NCBI GenBank assembly: GCA_036267875.1
Contig: DATAVE010000073.1
Location: 41,208 to 105,207, forward strand
Source: DASZTV01 sp036267875
GTDB taxonomy: Bacteria > Actinomycetota > Actinomycetes > JAFAQI01
Length of the DNA stretch: 64,000 nucleotides
Direction of reading: 5' to 3'
Shown here: positions 51,698-59,820 of the stretch, piece after piece
Position numbering within the stretch: position 1 is the first letter of the stretch
Layout: each line of letters begins with the position of its first letter
Position numbers and translations under genes: made by a program
Notes under the pieces: model-generated
Told to the model about the DNA's origin: nothing
The model's database searches: none
Seen by the model: only the letters and a program-made list of their open reading frames with translations

Positions 51698-52417
51698 ATG
51701 GCGACCGAGCGTCTCGAGCTGGCTGACGCCACGCTCCGCGAGTGGCAAGCCGTCGTGCTGCGCGCAGACGACGAGGGCATCGTCCTCGACCGGTCGGCGT
51801 TCTATCCCGGTGGCGGCGGACAGCCACCGGATGACGGAGTCCTGCTGTGGGGCGGCGTCCAGACTCGCATCGCCGGAGCCCGCAAGACCGGCGACGACGT
51901 CTACCTGATCCCGGCTGATGGCGACCCGGTGCCGACGGTGGGCACGGCCGTCGATGGTGCACTCGACGACGACCGACGCACGGCCCTGATGCGCACGCAT
52001 TCCGCGCTTCATCTACTGGCCGGCGTGGTGTTCCGCGACCACGGAGCGCTGGTGACCGGCGGCAACATGGTGCCGCTCGAGGCGCGGATGGACTTCAACC
52101 TTCCCGAGGTACCGGAGGGCTTCAAGGACTCGATCGCCGAGTCCTGCGCGACTGAGATCGCGGCCGACCGGCGGATCGACGTGAAGGTGCTGCCGTACGA
52201 CGAGGCCTTTGCGATCCCGGACATCATTCGCACCGCCACCAACTTGCTCCCACCTGGTCTCACCGAGGTTCGGATCGTCGACATCGTCGGGCTGGACACC
52301 CAAGCCGACGGCGGTACCCATGTCGCGTCGACCAAGCAGATCGGCGGCATCGAGGTCGTCAAGATCGAGAACAAGGGCAAGGGCTTCCGTCGGCTAAGGG
52401 TGCGGCTGCCGCAGTGA
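51698..52417 (+). CDS. Alanyl-tRNA editing protein AlaX-like
   Basis: This 239-residue protein has the editing-domain fold. SAFYPGGGGQPPDDG near the N-terminus is the AlaX/AlaRS signature. The zinc motif HSALHLL (His-x3-His) and later GGTHVAST supply metal ligands. It hydrolyses mischarged Ser- or Gly-tRNA(Ala). A TACGCT box ends 9 nt before ATG 51698. The stop overlaps the phosphodiesterase GTG as GTGA. Confidence 0.87.
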   Translation: MATERLELADATLREWQAVVLRADDEGIVLDRSAFYPGGGGQPPDDGVLLWGGVQTRIAGARKTGDDVYLIPADGDPVPTVGTAVDGALDDDRRTALMRTHSALHLLAGVVFRDHGALVTGGNMVPLEARMDFNLPEVPEGFKDSIAESCATEIAADRRIDVKVLPYDEAFAIPDIIRTATNLLPPGLTEVRIVDIVGLDTQADGGTHVASTKQIGGIEVVKIENKGKGFRRLRVRLPQ

Positions 52418-53586
52418 CCGAGACCCCGCTGACCGCCGGCCGGGCGCCGATGCCGGTGCCGCGCTACGGGGACGGCTCGCTCTCCGACGTCATGCCATCC
52501 GTGCTGGCTGCTCTCGGCGTCGGCGACGACAACCGGCTCGGCCTACCCGAAACGGCTCGCGCCGTTGTCGTACTCATCGACGGCATGGGACTGGTCGGGC
52601 TTCGCGCACGCGCCGAGGCCGCGCCTTTTCTGTCGTCGTTGGCCTGCCGAGAGCTGACCGCCGGTTTCCCTTCGACGACGGTCACGTCGCTCGCATCGCT
52701 GTCGACCGGGCTCCCCGCCGGCGAGCACGGCATGACCGGCTACTCGTCGTACGTCGCGGAGATCGGCGAGCCGGTCAACTGGCTGTCCTGGCGTCAGGTC
52801 TCCGGAAAGGACGACCTGCGCGAGATCCTCGAGCCCGAGGGGATCCAGTCGCACACGACGGTGTGGCAGCAGGCGGCGGATGCCGGCGTCTCGGTGACCG
52901 TCGCCAGCTCTCGCGATTTCGAGGGCACCGGCCTGACCCGTGCAGTCTTTCGCGGTGGCCGCTTTCGCGGCGTGACGACGAGCGGCGACATGATTGCCCA
53001 CGCTGCTGACGCGGCCGACCATGGCCATCGCTCACTGGTCTACACCTACGCCTCCGAGCTGGACTTCGTCGGCCATGTGCGCGGCCCGTGGAGCGACTCC
53101 TGGACCGCTCAGCTGTCGATGATCGACCGTCAGGTCGAGCTGCTCGCCCAGCGGCTGCCGGCGGGTACGGCCTTGTACGTCACCGCTGACCACGGCATGA
53201 CGGACATGCCACAGGACGAGACCGTCGATGCGGACGAGGTGGGCTCGCCGCTGCGCGAGGGCGTGATCGCGATCGCCGGCGAACCTCGGATGCGCCATGT
53301 CCACGCCAGACCTGGCGCGGCCGCTGATGTCCTGACGACGTGGCGATCGGTGTTGGGAGATCGCGCCTGGGTGCTCGACGCCGACAGTGCGATTGGAGCG
53401 GGTCTGTTCGGCTCGATCGTCACGCCGGCTGCCAGGGCCCGGATCGGTGATGTCGTAGCGATCGCACAAGGCGGCTTGGGCATCGTCCAGCGCAAACGCG
53501 AGTCGCGAATGTCCGCCCTGCCCGGACATCACGGCGCACTCACCGACGACGAGCTACTCGTACCCCTGCTCTCGTCGATGGTGTGA
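52414..53586 (+). CDS. Alkaline-phosphatase-superfamily phosphodiesterase/nucleotide pyrophosphatase
   Basis: This 390-residue protein has an alkaline-phosphatase fold: VLIDGMG (first metal-binding Asp), FPSTTVTSLASLSTG (catalytic Thr), and VTADHGMTDMP with the Asp-His of the second site. No signal peptide is visible, so it is cytoplasmic. It is coupled upstream to AlaX and downstream to the macrodomain gene through GTGA overlaps. This suggests nucleotide or ADP-ribose-type metabolite hydrolysis. Confidence 0.86.
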   Translation: MTETPLTAGRAPMPVPRYGDGSLSDVMPSVLAALGVGDDNRLGLPETARAVVVLIDGMGLVGLRARAEAAPFLSSLACRELTAGFPSTTVTSLASLSTGLPAGEHGMTGYSSYVAEIGEPVNWLSWRQVSGKDDLREILEPEGIQSHTTVWQQAADAGVSVTVASSRDFEGTGLTRAVFRGGRFRGVTTSGDMIAHAADAADHGHRSLVYTYASELDFVGHVRGPWSDSWTAQLSMIDRQVELLAQRLPAGTALYVTADHGMTDMPQDETVDADEVGSPLREGVIAIAGEPRMRHVHARPGAAADVLTTWRSVLGDRAWVLDADSAIGAGLFGSIVTPAARARIGDVVAIAQGGLGIVQRKRESRMSALPGHHGALTDDELLVPLLSSMV

Positions 53587-54095
53587 CGCCGCAGCTCACT
53601 CTCGTCCTCGGCGACATCGTCGAGCAACATGTCGACGCTGTCGTCAATGCTGCGAACAGCGGTCTCATGGGTGGCGGCGGCGTGGACGGCGCAATCCTTA
53701 GGGCCGGCGGCGGTGAGGCACAGCTCGTCGCGCGCCGGGCGCTGCGAGATCGAATCGGCTCGCTGCCTGCGGGACAAGCCGCGGCGACGGATGCAGGCGA
53801 CATGGACTGCCGATGGGTGATCCACGTGGTCGGCCCGGTCTTCAGCCGCATGGAGGACCGGTCAGACCTGTTGGTGTCCTGCTACCGCGAGGCGTTGCGG
53901 GTGGCCGACGAGCTCGGGGTTGAAAGCGTTGCGTTTCCCGCTGTGTCGGCCGGGATTTACGGCTGGCCGATGCAGTCTGCGGCCGACATCGCGATCGCCA
54001 CGGTCCGGGCGACGCCGACCCGCGTAAGCGACGTGCGGTTCGTGCTCTTCAGCCCGGACGCCTACGAAACCTTCGTTCGAGCGGATGGCACATAG
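53583..54095 (+). CDS. Macrodomain protein (ADP-ribose-binding, O-acetyl-ADP-ribose deacetylase-like)
   Basis: This 170-residue single macrodomain has VVNAANSGLMGGGGVDGAI and AVSAGIYGWP, the two ADP-ribose-binding loops of the MacroD type. It would remove ADP-ribose or O-acetyl-ADP-ribose modifications. It starts with GTG (GTGA overlap) in the coupled alaX-phosphodiesterase-macrodomain operon. The last codons lie inside the left arm of a palindromic repeat, which supplies the TAG stop. Confidence 0.9.
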   Translation: MTPQLTLVLGDIVEQHVDAVVNAANSGLMGGGGVDGAILRAGGGEAQLVARRALRDRIGSLPAGQAAATDAGDMDCRWVIHVVGPVFSRMEDRSDLLVSCYREALRVADELGVESVAFPAVSAGIYGWPMQSAADIAIATVRATPTRVSDVRFVLFSPDAYETFVRADGT

Positions 54096-54159
54096 GCATT
54101 GCTAGCGCGATACGCATGGCACATAGGTACTGCCATAGCTATACGCATGTGCCATCCGC
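54081..54159. repeat. Palindromic repeat family copy 2, spanning the macrodomain stop
   Basis: The arms GCGGATGGCACAT (54081-54093) and its complement (54147-54159) are perfect over 13 nt. An internal GCATGGCACATAGGTA copy begins at 54115. The macrodomain TAG (54093-54095) begins at the last base of the left arm. This copy is longer than the one at 46681-46736 and ends 7 nt before the stop of the AbiEi-like gene. Confidence 0.8.
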
Positions 54160-54165
54160 ATGCCG

Positions 54166-55101
54166 TTAGGCGGCCTCGCCGCGCAACAAGCGGACGCCCG
54201 CGGGCAGGCCCTCTCCGGCGTGCTGGCGGTAGCAGGCTTCGACGTCTCGGAGCACCCGATCGGGCTCCGTGCGGATCTGCCGCGGCGAGCTGTGAAGCAC
54301 AACCAGCCCCGCCGCCGTCATGGCGTCGTGCCTTGCTTGCATGTTGTCAAATCGATCATCCGCGGCGTGGGCGCTGCTGCCGTTCGTCTCGTGAACCAGC
54401 CCGGCGTCTTCGAACAATGCGTCCGGACTGACTCGCTGGCCGGTGGGCAACTCGATCAGAGCGTTGACCAGCGGAATCGGCAGAACACTCGAGCGCTGGC
54501 ACAGGCCCAGGAAGTCCGCTTCCGGCGCCGACATTGCTCCCGCAGCGATCCACTTGGCTGCGCGGTGGGCGATACGAGCGCCGCGGCCGGTTACGTGACT
54601 CAGCTCTTCAAGCACTGTTGCTCGTTCGGCGATGCGTCGTTGGATCGCGTCGGCGATCGCCGCTGTTGCAACCCGCTCCTCGCCAATGCGTGACGCGAGG
54701 TCAGCAAGGGCACGTTCAGGTGGGCTGTATGGCAATCCGGCGATGGTGCGCGGTCTCGGTAGCCGGTGCGTGCGCCGAATCACGACGCCGTCCCGGTTGA
54801 CGCGTCGCTCGGATGCCGGCAGCAGGAGTCGCACTGTGGCATCAGTCGGCAGGTATCGGACGCCGTAGGCCGCGAGTGCAGTTGAGTCCGCGAGTTGGGC
54901 GGCGGTTCCGCCGTAGAGGAGCGCGGCGCGCAGTCGCTGACGGCCGGTCGGCGTTCCCGTCGACGCAACGTAGACGCCTGGTAGGGCGATTTGCCAATGC
55001 CGCCCGAGGCGGTGTTGCAGGGCACCCGCGGTCAGTGATTCGAGCGCTTGTGCTCGCGTGATGACGCCGTCCTGGTTCTGCAGGATCTGATCGATGTCCA
55101 T
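54166..55101 (-). CDS. AbiEi-type antitoxin-domain / DUF559-like nuclease-fold protein
   Basis: This 311-residue protein has an N-terminal winged-helix-like AbiEi domain (VITRAQALESLTAGALQHRL then RQRLRAALLYGGTAAQL). A C-terminal part (about 230-300) resembles DUF559/PD-(D/E)XK proteins: FEDAGLVHETNGSSAH then DRFDNMQARHDAMTAAGLVVL. The acidic catalytic pair is only partly retained. No toxin partner (AbiEii) is adjacent. The gene is bracketed by repeats at 54081-54159 and 55162-55248. Members of this type are widespread, function unknown, in actinobacteria. Confidence 0.72.
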   Translation of the reverse strand: MDIDQILQNQDGVITRAQALESLTAGALQHRLGRHWQIALPGVYVASTGTPTGRQRLRAALLYGGTAAQLADSTALAAYGVRYLPTDATVRLLLPASERRVNRDGVVIRRTHRLPRPRTIAGLPYSPPERALADLASRIGEERVATAAIADAIQRRIAERATVLEELSHVTGRGARIAHRAAKWIAAGAMSAPEADFLGLCQRSSVLPIPLVNALIELPTGQRVSPDALFEDAGLVHETNGSSAHAADDRFDNMQARHDAMTAAGLVVLHSSPRQIRTEPDRVLRDVEACYRQHAGEGLPAGVRLLRGEAA

Positions 55102-55161
55102 GCGGTTACGTTTGGCTCGCAGGGAAGCTCATCAGCCGGCAAGCTGCAAATCTGTGGATCG

Positions 55162-55248
55162 CTGTGCGAATGGCACATGCGTACAGCCATAGGGATACCG
55201 ATGGCACATCACTACTGCCCGAGCGATACCTATGTGCCATTCGCTCAG
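55162..55248. repeat. Palindromic repeat family copy 3, at the mycothiol-enzyme stop
   Basis: Outer arms CTGTGCGAATGGCACAT (55162-55178) and ATGTGCCATTCGCTCAG (55232-55248) match at 16 of 17 positions. An inner unit (55201-55240) is the inverted near-identical copy (39/40) of 46689-46728. The element directly abuts the stop codon of the neighbouring gene (55249-55251). Confidence 0.82.
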
Positions 55249-55980
55249 CTAGAAGTTGAGGGCGGTCGTCCACATGTCGAGAAGTGACTCGTCGCCGGCG
55301 AGGTCGAGCGAGCTCCACGGGATTCGGCCGTACGCCGCGAGCAGCAACGCGCTGTCCGTCCCGGTCGCGGTTATCTGCGGCACCTCGATCAGGTCCACCC
55401 GACGTACGCCGCCGGGCTCCAGCTCGAGCAACCACTGATTGCCGTCGAGCGACCGCAACGCGATGGTGCCGGTCGGCCCTTCGACCTGGTCGCGTCCGTA
55501 CACCCGCGGCACGATGAGGTCGATCAGCTCGTCGATGCCATCCGCGGCCAGCTCGGCATCGATCGGTTGCCGGATGCCTTGCGCGTTCTGCGCATCGAAG
55601 CGGTGTACGGCGGACTCGTGCGCCATCCGTCGCGCCCAGAAGATCGCGCCCTCGGGGGCGTCGAAGACCCAAGTCCAGATCGGGGTGTCGGCCTCGGCCT
55701 CTTCCAGCGCAACGACCAGCTCGTCCAGCTGCCTGGCGAGCAGGTCGATCGGGTCACCTTCGGGCATCGTCGGCATCTGCTCCGGGCGTGACGTCGCTCG
55801 CGACGAGACGAAGAGTGTGACGTTCGCGTAGACCTGCCAGACGTGACGAGCGAGGTCCGCGATCGTCCAGTCACCACAGGTCGGAACGGCAGCGTCGGCC
55901 CCCATGCGTGCGGCGGCGACCAGCGCCTCGCCCTCGGTCCGGACCGCGCCGACCAGCTCGCGGTACCCGGGCGTCGTCAT
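55249..55980 (-). CDS. Mycothiol-dependent maleylpyruvate isomerase-family (DinB-like) protein
   Basis: This 243-residue protein has the four-helix DinB-like bundle (TEGEALVAAARMGADAAVPT, then CGDWTIADLARHVWQV) and FWARRMAHESAVHRFDAQ, the His-rich metal site of the mycothiol-dependent isomerase family. A C-terminal sheet follows. It would use mycothiol in an isomerase or transferase step. The start ATG 55980 overlaps the upstream gene as ATGA. mshA, the first mycothiol gene, lies 1.2 kb away on the other strand. Confidence 0.83.
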   Translation of the reverse strand: MTTPGYRELVGAVRTEGEALVAAARMGADAAVPTCGDWTIADLARHVWQVYANVTLFVSSRATSRPEQMPTMPEGDPIDLLARQLDELVVALEEAEADTPIWTWVFDAPEGAIFWARRMAHESAVHRFDAQNAQGIRQPIDAELAADGIDELIDLIVPRVYGRDQVEGPTGTIALRSLDGNQWLLELEPGGVRRVDLIEVPQITATGTDSALLLAAYGRIPWSSLDLAGDESLLDMWTTALNF

Positions 55981-56432
55981 TGTTCGATCCCCGCGGTCAA
56001 GTCGAGGTCGTTTGGCGGCGTGTCCGGAGTGACCCAGTGCAACCAGGGCTTCTTCCAGACGTCGTGGTAGTGGTTCGCGCGGTCGATGAACTTCTCGTAC
56101 GCCGCGTCGAAGGCGTCCTGGTCGCGGTTGCGCAGCGCCTCTCGCACCGGCGCGCAGTCCTCGTCGAGGTAGGCCGCCATGTCCTCGGCGTACTTGGGAC
56201 GGCTCGTCGCGCACAACCGAAGCTGCTTGTACGTCGAGGTGTAGAAGTACTCCGCAAGCTTCCAGTTGCCGGCTTTTGCTGCGTAGTAGAGCCGATGGGT
56301 TCGGTAGCCGACCTCGGCCATCAGCCGGTCCATGCCCGGCTGCATCATGGCGAGCTCGTCGATGGTCAGCTCGCGCTTGCCGTTGTGCACGGCGTGGGTG
56401 TGGTCCGTGGCGATCGGAGTTGGTTCGGTCAC
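55977..56432 (-). CDS. Helical protein of unknown function in SDR operon
   Basis: This 151-residue protein starts at GTG 56432 (GTGA overlap with the SDR stop). It is largely helical and rich in Tyr/Trp and His (HTHAVHNGKRELTIDELAMM, then YRTHRLYYAAKAGNWKLAEY, and NHYHDVWKKPWLHW near the C-terminus). The pattern suggests a helical bundle that binds a heme, metal or ligand, but I recognise no family. It lies between an SDR and a mycothiol-dependent-type isomerase in one translationally coupled operon. Confidence 0.7.
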   Translation of the reverse strand: MTEPTPIATDHTHAVHNGKRELTIDELAMMQPGMDRLMAEVGYRTHRLYYAAKAGNWKLAEYFYTSTYKQLRLCATSRPKYAEDMAAYLDEDCAPVREALRNRDQDAFDAAYEKFIDRANHYHDVWKKPWLHWVTPDTPPNDLDLTAGIEQ

Positions 56433-57178
56433 GTCGTCGTCTCCCGGTAGAGCTTTTGTTGTGCGGCCTGGGCGCGGGGGCGCACCACGAGGAGGTCGAC
56501 GTTGACGTTCCACGGCCGGGTAGCGGCCCACGCGATGCAGTCGGCGACGTCATCGGCGGACAGCGGTCCGGGGACTCCGGCGTAGACAGCATCCGCCTTG
56601 GCGCGGTCCCCTCCCAACCGATTTAGCGAGAACTCGCCCGTCGCGACCATTCCCGGTGCTACCTCGACTACCCGGATCGGCCGACCCAACAACTCCAGAC
56701 GCAGTGTGTCGGAGATCGCGTGCTCGGCATGTTTGGCGGCGGCGTACCCCGCGCCGCCTTCGTAGGAGGCGTGTCCGGCGGTTGAGGTCACCGTGACGAT
56801 CACGCCGTCGCCACTGCGCTCCAACGCCGGGAGCAGGGCGCGAGTGACACGCATCATCCCGAGAACGTTGATCTCCCACATCTGTCGCCAGGCGTCCTCA
56901 TCAGCGTTCGCCACTGGTTCGAGACCGAATGCACCGCCTGCGTTGTTGACCAGGAGATGGCACGAGTCGAGCGAGTTGGAGAGGGCTTGCACAGAGCTCT
57001 CGTCGGTGACGTCGACTACGAACGGGCGTACGCCGCATTCGGCCGCGAGCTCCTCGAGTCGGTCGAGCCGTCGAGCCGCAGCGATCACGTCGTACCCCTC
57101 GGCGACCAGTCGTCGGGCGGTCGCGGCGCCGATCCCGCTGCTCGCCCCTGTCACCACCGCGATCCGCTGATCTCGCAC
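56429..57178 (-). CDS. Short-chain dehydrogenase (YdfG-like)
   Basis: This classical SDR of 249 residues has TGASSGIG, NNAGGAFG, a catalytic Ser in TVTSTAGHAS and YAAAK, with a C-terminal extension. The closest general type is the YdfG/3-hydroxy-acid dehydrogenase group. It is the first gene of the operon with the 151-residue protein and the mycothiol-dependent-type enzyme. The start is divergent from mshA. Confidence 0.86.
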   Translation of the reverse strand: MRDQRIAVVTGASSGIGAATARRLVAEGYDVIAAARRLDRLEELAAECGVRPFVVDVTDESSVQALSNSLDSCHLLVNNAGGAFGLEPVANADEDAWRQMWEINVLGMMRVTRALLPALERSGDGVIVTVTSTAGHASYEGGAGYAAAKHAEHAISDTLRLELLGRPIRVVEVAPGMVATGEFSLNRLGGDRAKADAVYAGVPGPLSADDVADCIAWAATRPWNVNVDLLVVRPRAQAAQQKLYRETTT

Positions 57179-57231
57179 GGTTGGAGCCTACGGAAGGGAT
57201 GTTTTTGACCGCTTCGGGCAGGATTGATGGC

Positions 57232-58464
57232 ATGGGACTGCCACGGCGGGTTGCGACGCTGTCGGTTCACACGTCCCCGCTGGAGCAGCCGGGCTGCGGT
57301 GACGCGGGTGGCATGAACGTCTATGTCACCGAGGTCAGCCGACGTCTCGCCGAGCACGGGATCGACGTCGAGATCTTCACCCGAGCCACCAGTAGCGAGC
57401 TCCCCGCCACGGTCGAGCTCGCGCCGGGAGTCCTCGTGCGGCACGTGACGGCTGGTCCGTACGAAGGCCTGGACAAGAACGACCTTCCGGCGCAGCTGTG
57501 CGCGTTCACCAGCGCCGTGCTGCGCGAGGAGGCCGCCCACGAGCCGGGCTGGTACGACCTCGTGCACTCGCACTACTGGCTGTCGGGTCAGGTCGGCTGG
57601 CTGGCGAAGGAACGATGGGGCGTCCCGCTCGTCCACACGATGCACACGATGGCCAAGGTCAAGAACTCGCTGCTCGCCGACGGCGACTCTCCCGAGCCGG
57701 CGATGCGCGCGATCGGCGAAGCCCAGGTCGTCGAGGCCGCTGACCGGCTGATCGCATCCACCGCCGACGAGGCACGTCAGCTGGTCGAGCTGTACGACGC
57801 CGACCCCGCGAAGGTCGAGGTCATCGCGCCCGGCGTCGACCTGGTGACCTTCGCTCCGGGCGACCAGGCCCAGGCACGGCGCCGCATGGGCCTCCCGTCG
57901 GACGCGGTGGTGTTGCTGTTCGTCGGCAGGATCCAACCGCTCAAGGCACCCGACGTCTTGCTTCGCGCGGCGGCGGCGATGGTCGAGGCCGAGCCGGTGT
58001 TGCGGGATCGGTTGATCGTGCTGGTTGTCGGTGGCCCTTCGGGCAGCGGCCTCGAGCGACCCGAGGAGCTTTCCAAGCTCGCGGTGTCCTTGGGCATCGC
58101 GGACCTGGTTCGCTTCGAGCGCCCAGCACCGCGCGAGGTGCTCGCGGACTACTACCGCGCCGCTGACCTCACCGTCGTCCCGTCGTACTCGGAGTCCTTC
58201 GGGCTCGTGGCTCTCGAGTCCCAGGCGTGCGGTACCCCTGTGGTCGCCGCGCGGGTCGGCGGGCTGGCAACCGCGGTCCAGGACGGCATGTCCGGCTTGT
58301 TGATCGACGGACACGATCCACTCGACTACTCGGCGGCAATGCGCTCGCTGTTGCGGGAGCCGGCGCGGCGTTCGGAGCTGTCGACCGGCGCCGTCCGTCA
58401 CGCCGAGCGATTCGGTTGGGGCGCGACGGTCGAGCGCATCCTCGAGCTCTATCGCGCACTGTGA
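57232..58464 (+). CDS. mshA: D-inositol-3-phosphate glycosyltransferase MshA
   Basis: This GT4/GT-B enzyme makes the first step of mycothiol synthesis: it transfers GlcNAc from UDP-GlcNAc to inositol-3-phosphate. It has the family start SVHTSPLEQPGCGDAGGMNV, an N-terminal acceptor His region, and YSESFGLVALESQACGTPVV as donor site. ATG 57232 is chosen because AGGA lies about 8 nt upstream and the N-terminus then matches known MshA proteins; a TTG at 57181 would add 17 residues. YbjN and gpm genes follow as in mycobacteria. Confidence 0.95.
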   Translation: MGLPRRVATLSVHTSPLEQPGCGDAGGMNVYVTEVSRRLAEHGIDVEIFTRATSSELPATVELAPGVLVRHVTAGPYEGLDKNDLPAQLCAFTSAVLREEAAHEPGWYDLVHSHYWLSGQVGWLAKERWGVPLVHTMHTMAKVKNSLLADGDSPEPAMRAIGEAQVVEAADRLIASTADEARQLVELYDADPAKVEVIAPGVDLVTFAPGDQAQARRRMGLPSDAVVLLFVGRIQPLKAPDVLLRAAAAMVEAEPVLRDRLIVLVVGGPSGSGLERPEELSKLAVSLGIADLVRFERPAPREVLADYYRAADLTVVPSYSESFGLVALESQACGTPVVAARVGGLATAVQDGMSGLLIDGHDPLDYSAAMRSLLREPARRSELSTGAVRHAERFGWGATVERILELYRAL

Positions 58465-58994
58465 GCGATCGCGACACGCGCGCATCGGTGCTGCGCGATG
58501 CCCTCGTCGAGCGCGAGCTGGAGTTCACCGAGCCCAACCCCGGCGCGTTCTTCGTCAAGCTGCCCGGCTCTCACAAGCTGGCAACCATGACCTGGCTGGT
58601 CGTCGGCGATCATTCGCTGCACGTCGAGGCGTTCTTCTGCCGCAAGCCGGATGAGAACGAGGAACGGTTCTGGCGCTGGCTGCTGGAGCGCAACGCGAAG
58701 CTCTACGCAGTCGCGTTCTCGGTGGACCTGCTCGGCGACGTCTACATCGTCGGTCGGTTGCCGCTGACGTCGATCGTTTCCGACGAGATCGATCAGGTGT
58801 TGGGCGCGGTGCTCAGCGCATCGGACGACCTGTTCGACACAGCGCTGGAGATCGGCTTCCGCACTTCGATCGAGCGGGAGTGGGACTGGCGGGTCAAGCG
58901 CGGCGAGTCGTTGGCAAATCTGGCGGCATTCGCGCGCTTCGCCGATCCCGACAACCGACCCACCAAGCCCGCCGACCAGAATGCTTCGTCATGA
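58461..58994 (+). CDS. YbjN domain-containing protein
   Basis: This 177-residue protein belongs to the YbjN/type III secretion chaperone-like fold (VLRDALVERELEFTEPNPGA, SLHVEAFFCRKPDENEERFW). The GTG at 58461 overlaps the mshA stop (GTGA). The conserved order mshA-ybjN-gpm is seen in actinobacteria (Rv0486-Rv0487 and gpm1 Rv0489 in M. tuberculosis). Its function is unknown. Confidence 0.85.
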   Translation: MSDRDTRASVLRDALVERELEFTEPNPGAFFVKLPGSHKLATMTWLVVGDHSLHVEAFFCRKPDENEERFWRWLLERNAKLYAVAFSVDLLGDVYIVGRLPLTSIVSDEIDQVLGAVLSASDDLFDTALEIGFRTSIEREWDWRVKRGESLANLAAFARFADPDNRPTKPADQNASS

Positions 58995-59737
58995 CGGGTC
59001 GACTGGTGTTGCTTCGCCATGGCGAGAGCGAGTGGAACTCCAAGAACCTCTTCACCGGTTGGGTCGATGTCGGCCTGACCGACAAGGGGTTCGCCGAAGC
59101 GGTCCGCGCCGGCGAGCTGCTCGCTGAGCACGACCTGCTTCCCGACGTGCTGCACACGTCGGTCCTCAAGCGCGCGATCATCACAGCAGGCAACGCGCTG
59201 GTGGCCTGCGACCGCCAGTGGATCCCAGTGCGCCGGAGCTGGCGCCTCAACGAGCGCCACTACGGAGCGTTGCAAGGCAAGAACAAGGCGCAGGTACTGG
59301 AGGAGTTCGGCGAGGACCAGTTCAAGATCTGGCGCCGGTCGTTCGACACGCCGCCTCCGGTGCTCGCAGCGGACGACGAGTTCTCGCAGGTCGGCGACCC
59401 GCGCTACGCATCGTTGGCGCCCGAGGTGGTGCCTCGCACCGAGTGCCTCGCCGACGTGATCGTCCGGATGCTGCCGTACTGGTATGACGCGATCGTGCCG
59501 GACCTTCGCGACGGCAAGACGGTGCTCGTCGTGGCACATGGCAACTCACTCCGCGCGTTGGTGAAGCATCTCGACGGGGTCAGCGACGAGGCGATCGTCG
59601 AGCTGAACATCCCCACCGGCATCCCGTTGGTCTACGAGCTGAACGCAGACCTAGAGCCGGTGCTCGCCAGCGGCACCTACCTCGACGTCGAGGCCGCAAA
59701 GGCGGCCGCGGACAAGGTCGCCAACCAGGGCCGCTAA
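58991..59737 (+). CDS. gpmA: 2,3-bisphosphoglycerate-dependent phosphoglycerate mutase
   Basis: This 248-residue protein has LLRHGESEWN with the phospho-histidine, LNERHYGALQGKNK in the binding loop, and VAHGNSLRALVKHL with the second His. It interconverts 3- and 2-phosphoglycerate in glycolysis. ATG 58991 overlaps the ybjN stop as ATGA, and the gene ends 5 nt before the twin palindromes at 59743-59813. Length and motifs match the family. Confidence 0.95.
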   Translation: MTGRLVLLRHGESEWNSKNLFTGWVDVGLTDKGFAEAVRAGELLAEHDLLPDVLHTSVLKRAIITAGNALVACDRQWIPVRRSWRLNERHYGALQGKNKAQVLEEFGEDQFKIWRRSFDTPPPVLAADDEFSQVGDPRYASLAPEVVPRTECLADVIVRMLPYWYDAIVPDLRDGKTVLVVAHGNSLRALVKHLDGVSDEAIVELNIPTGIPLVYELNADLEPVLASGTYLDVEAAKAAADKVANQGR

Positions 59738-59742
59738 GCCGC

Positions 59743-59813
59743 GGGCAATGTGACATTGCCCCGGGAAACTGGGGCGGGCGAGACCGAAAGCCACGGGCAA
59801 TGTGACATTGCCC
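59743..59813. repeat. Two identical 19-bp palindromes between convergent genes
   Basis: GGGCAATGTGACATTGCCC occurs at 59743-59761 and again at 59795-59813. Each has 9-nt arms around one base, and the second is extended by one matching pair to 21 bp. They lie in the 83-nt gap between convergent gpmA and the LpqE-like gene. The arms are too close for a normal hairpin loop, so a protein site or a replicated element is more likely than a terminator. Confidence 0.8.
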
Positions 59814-59820
59814 GCAGGCG

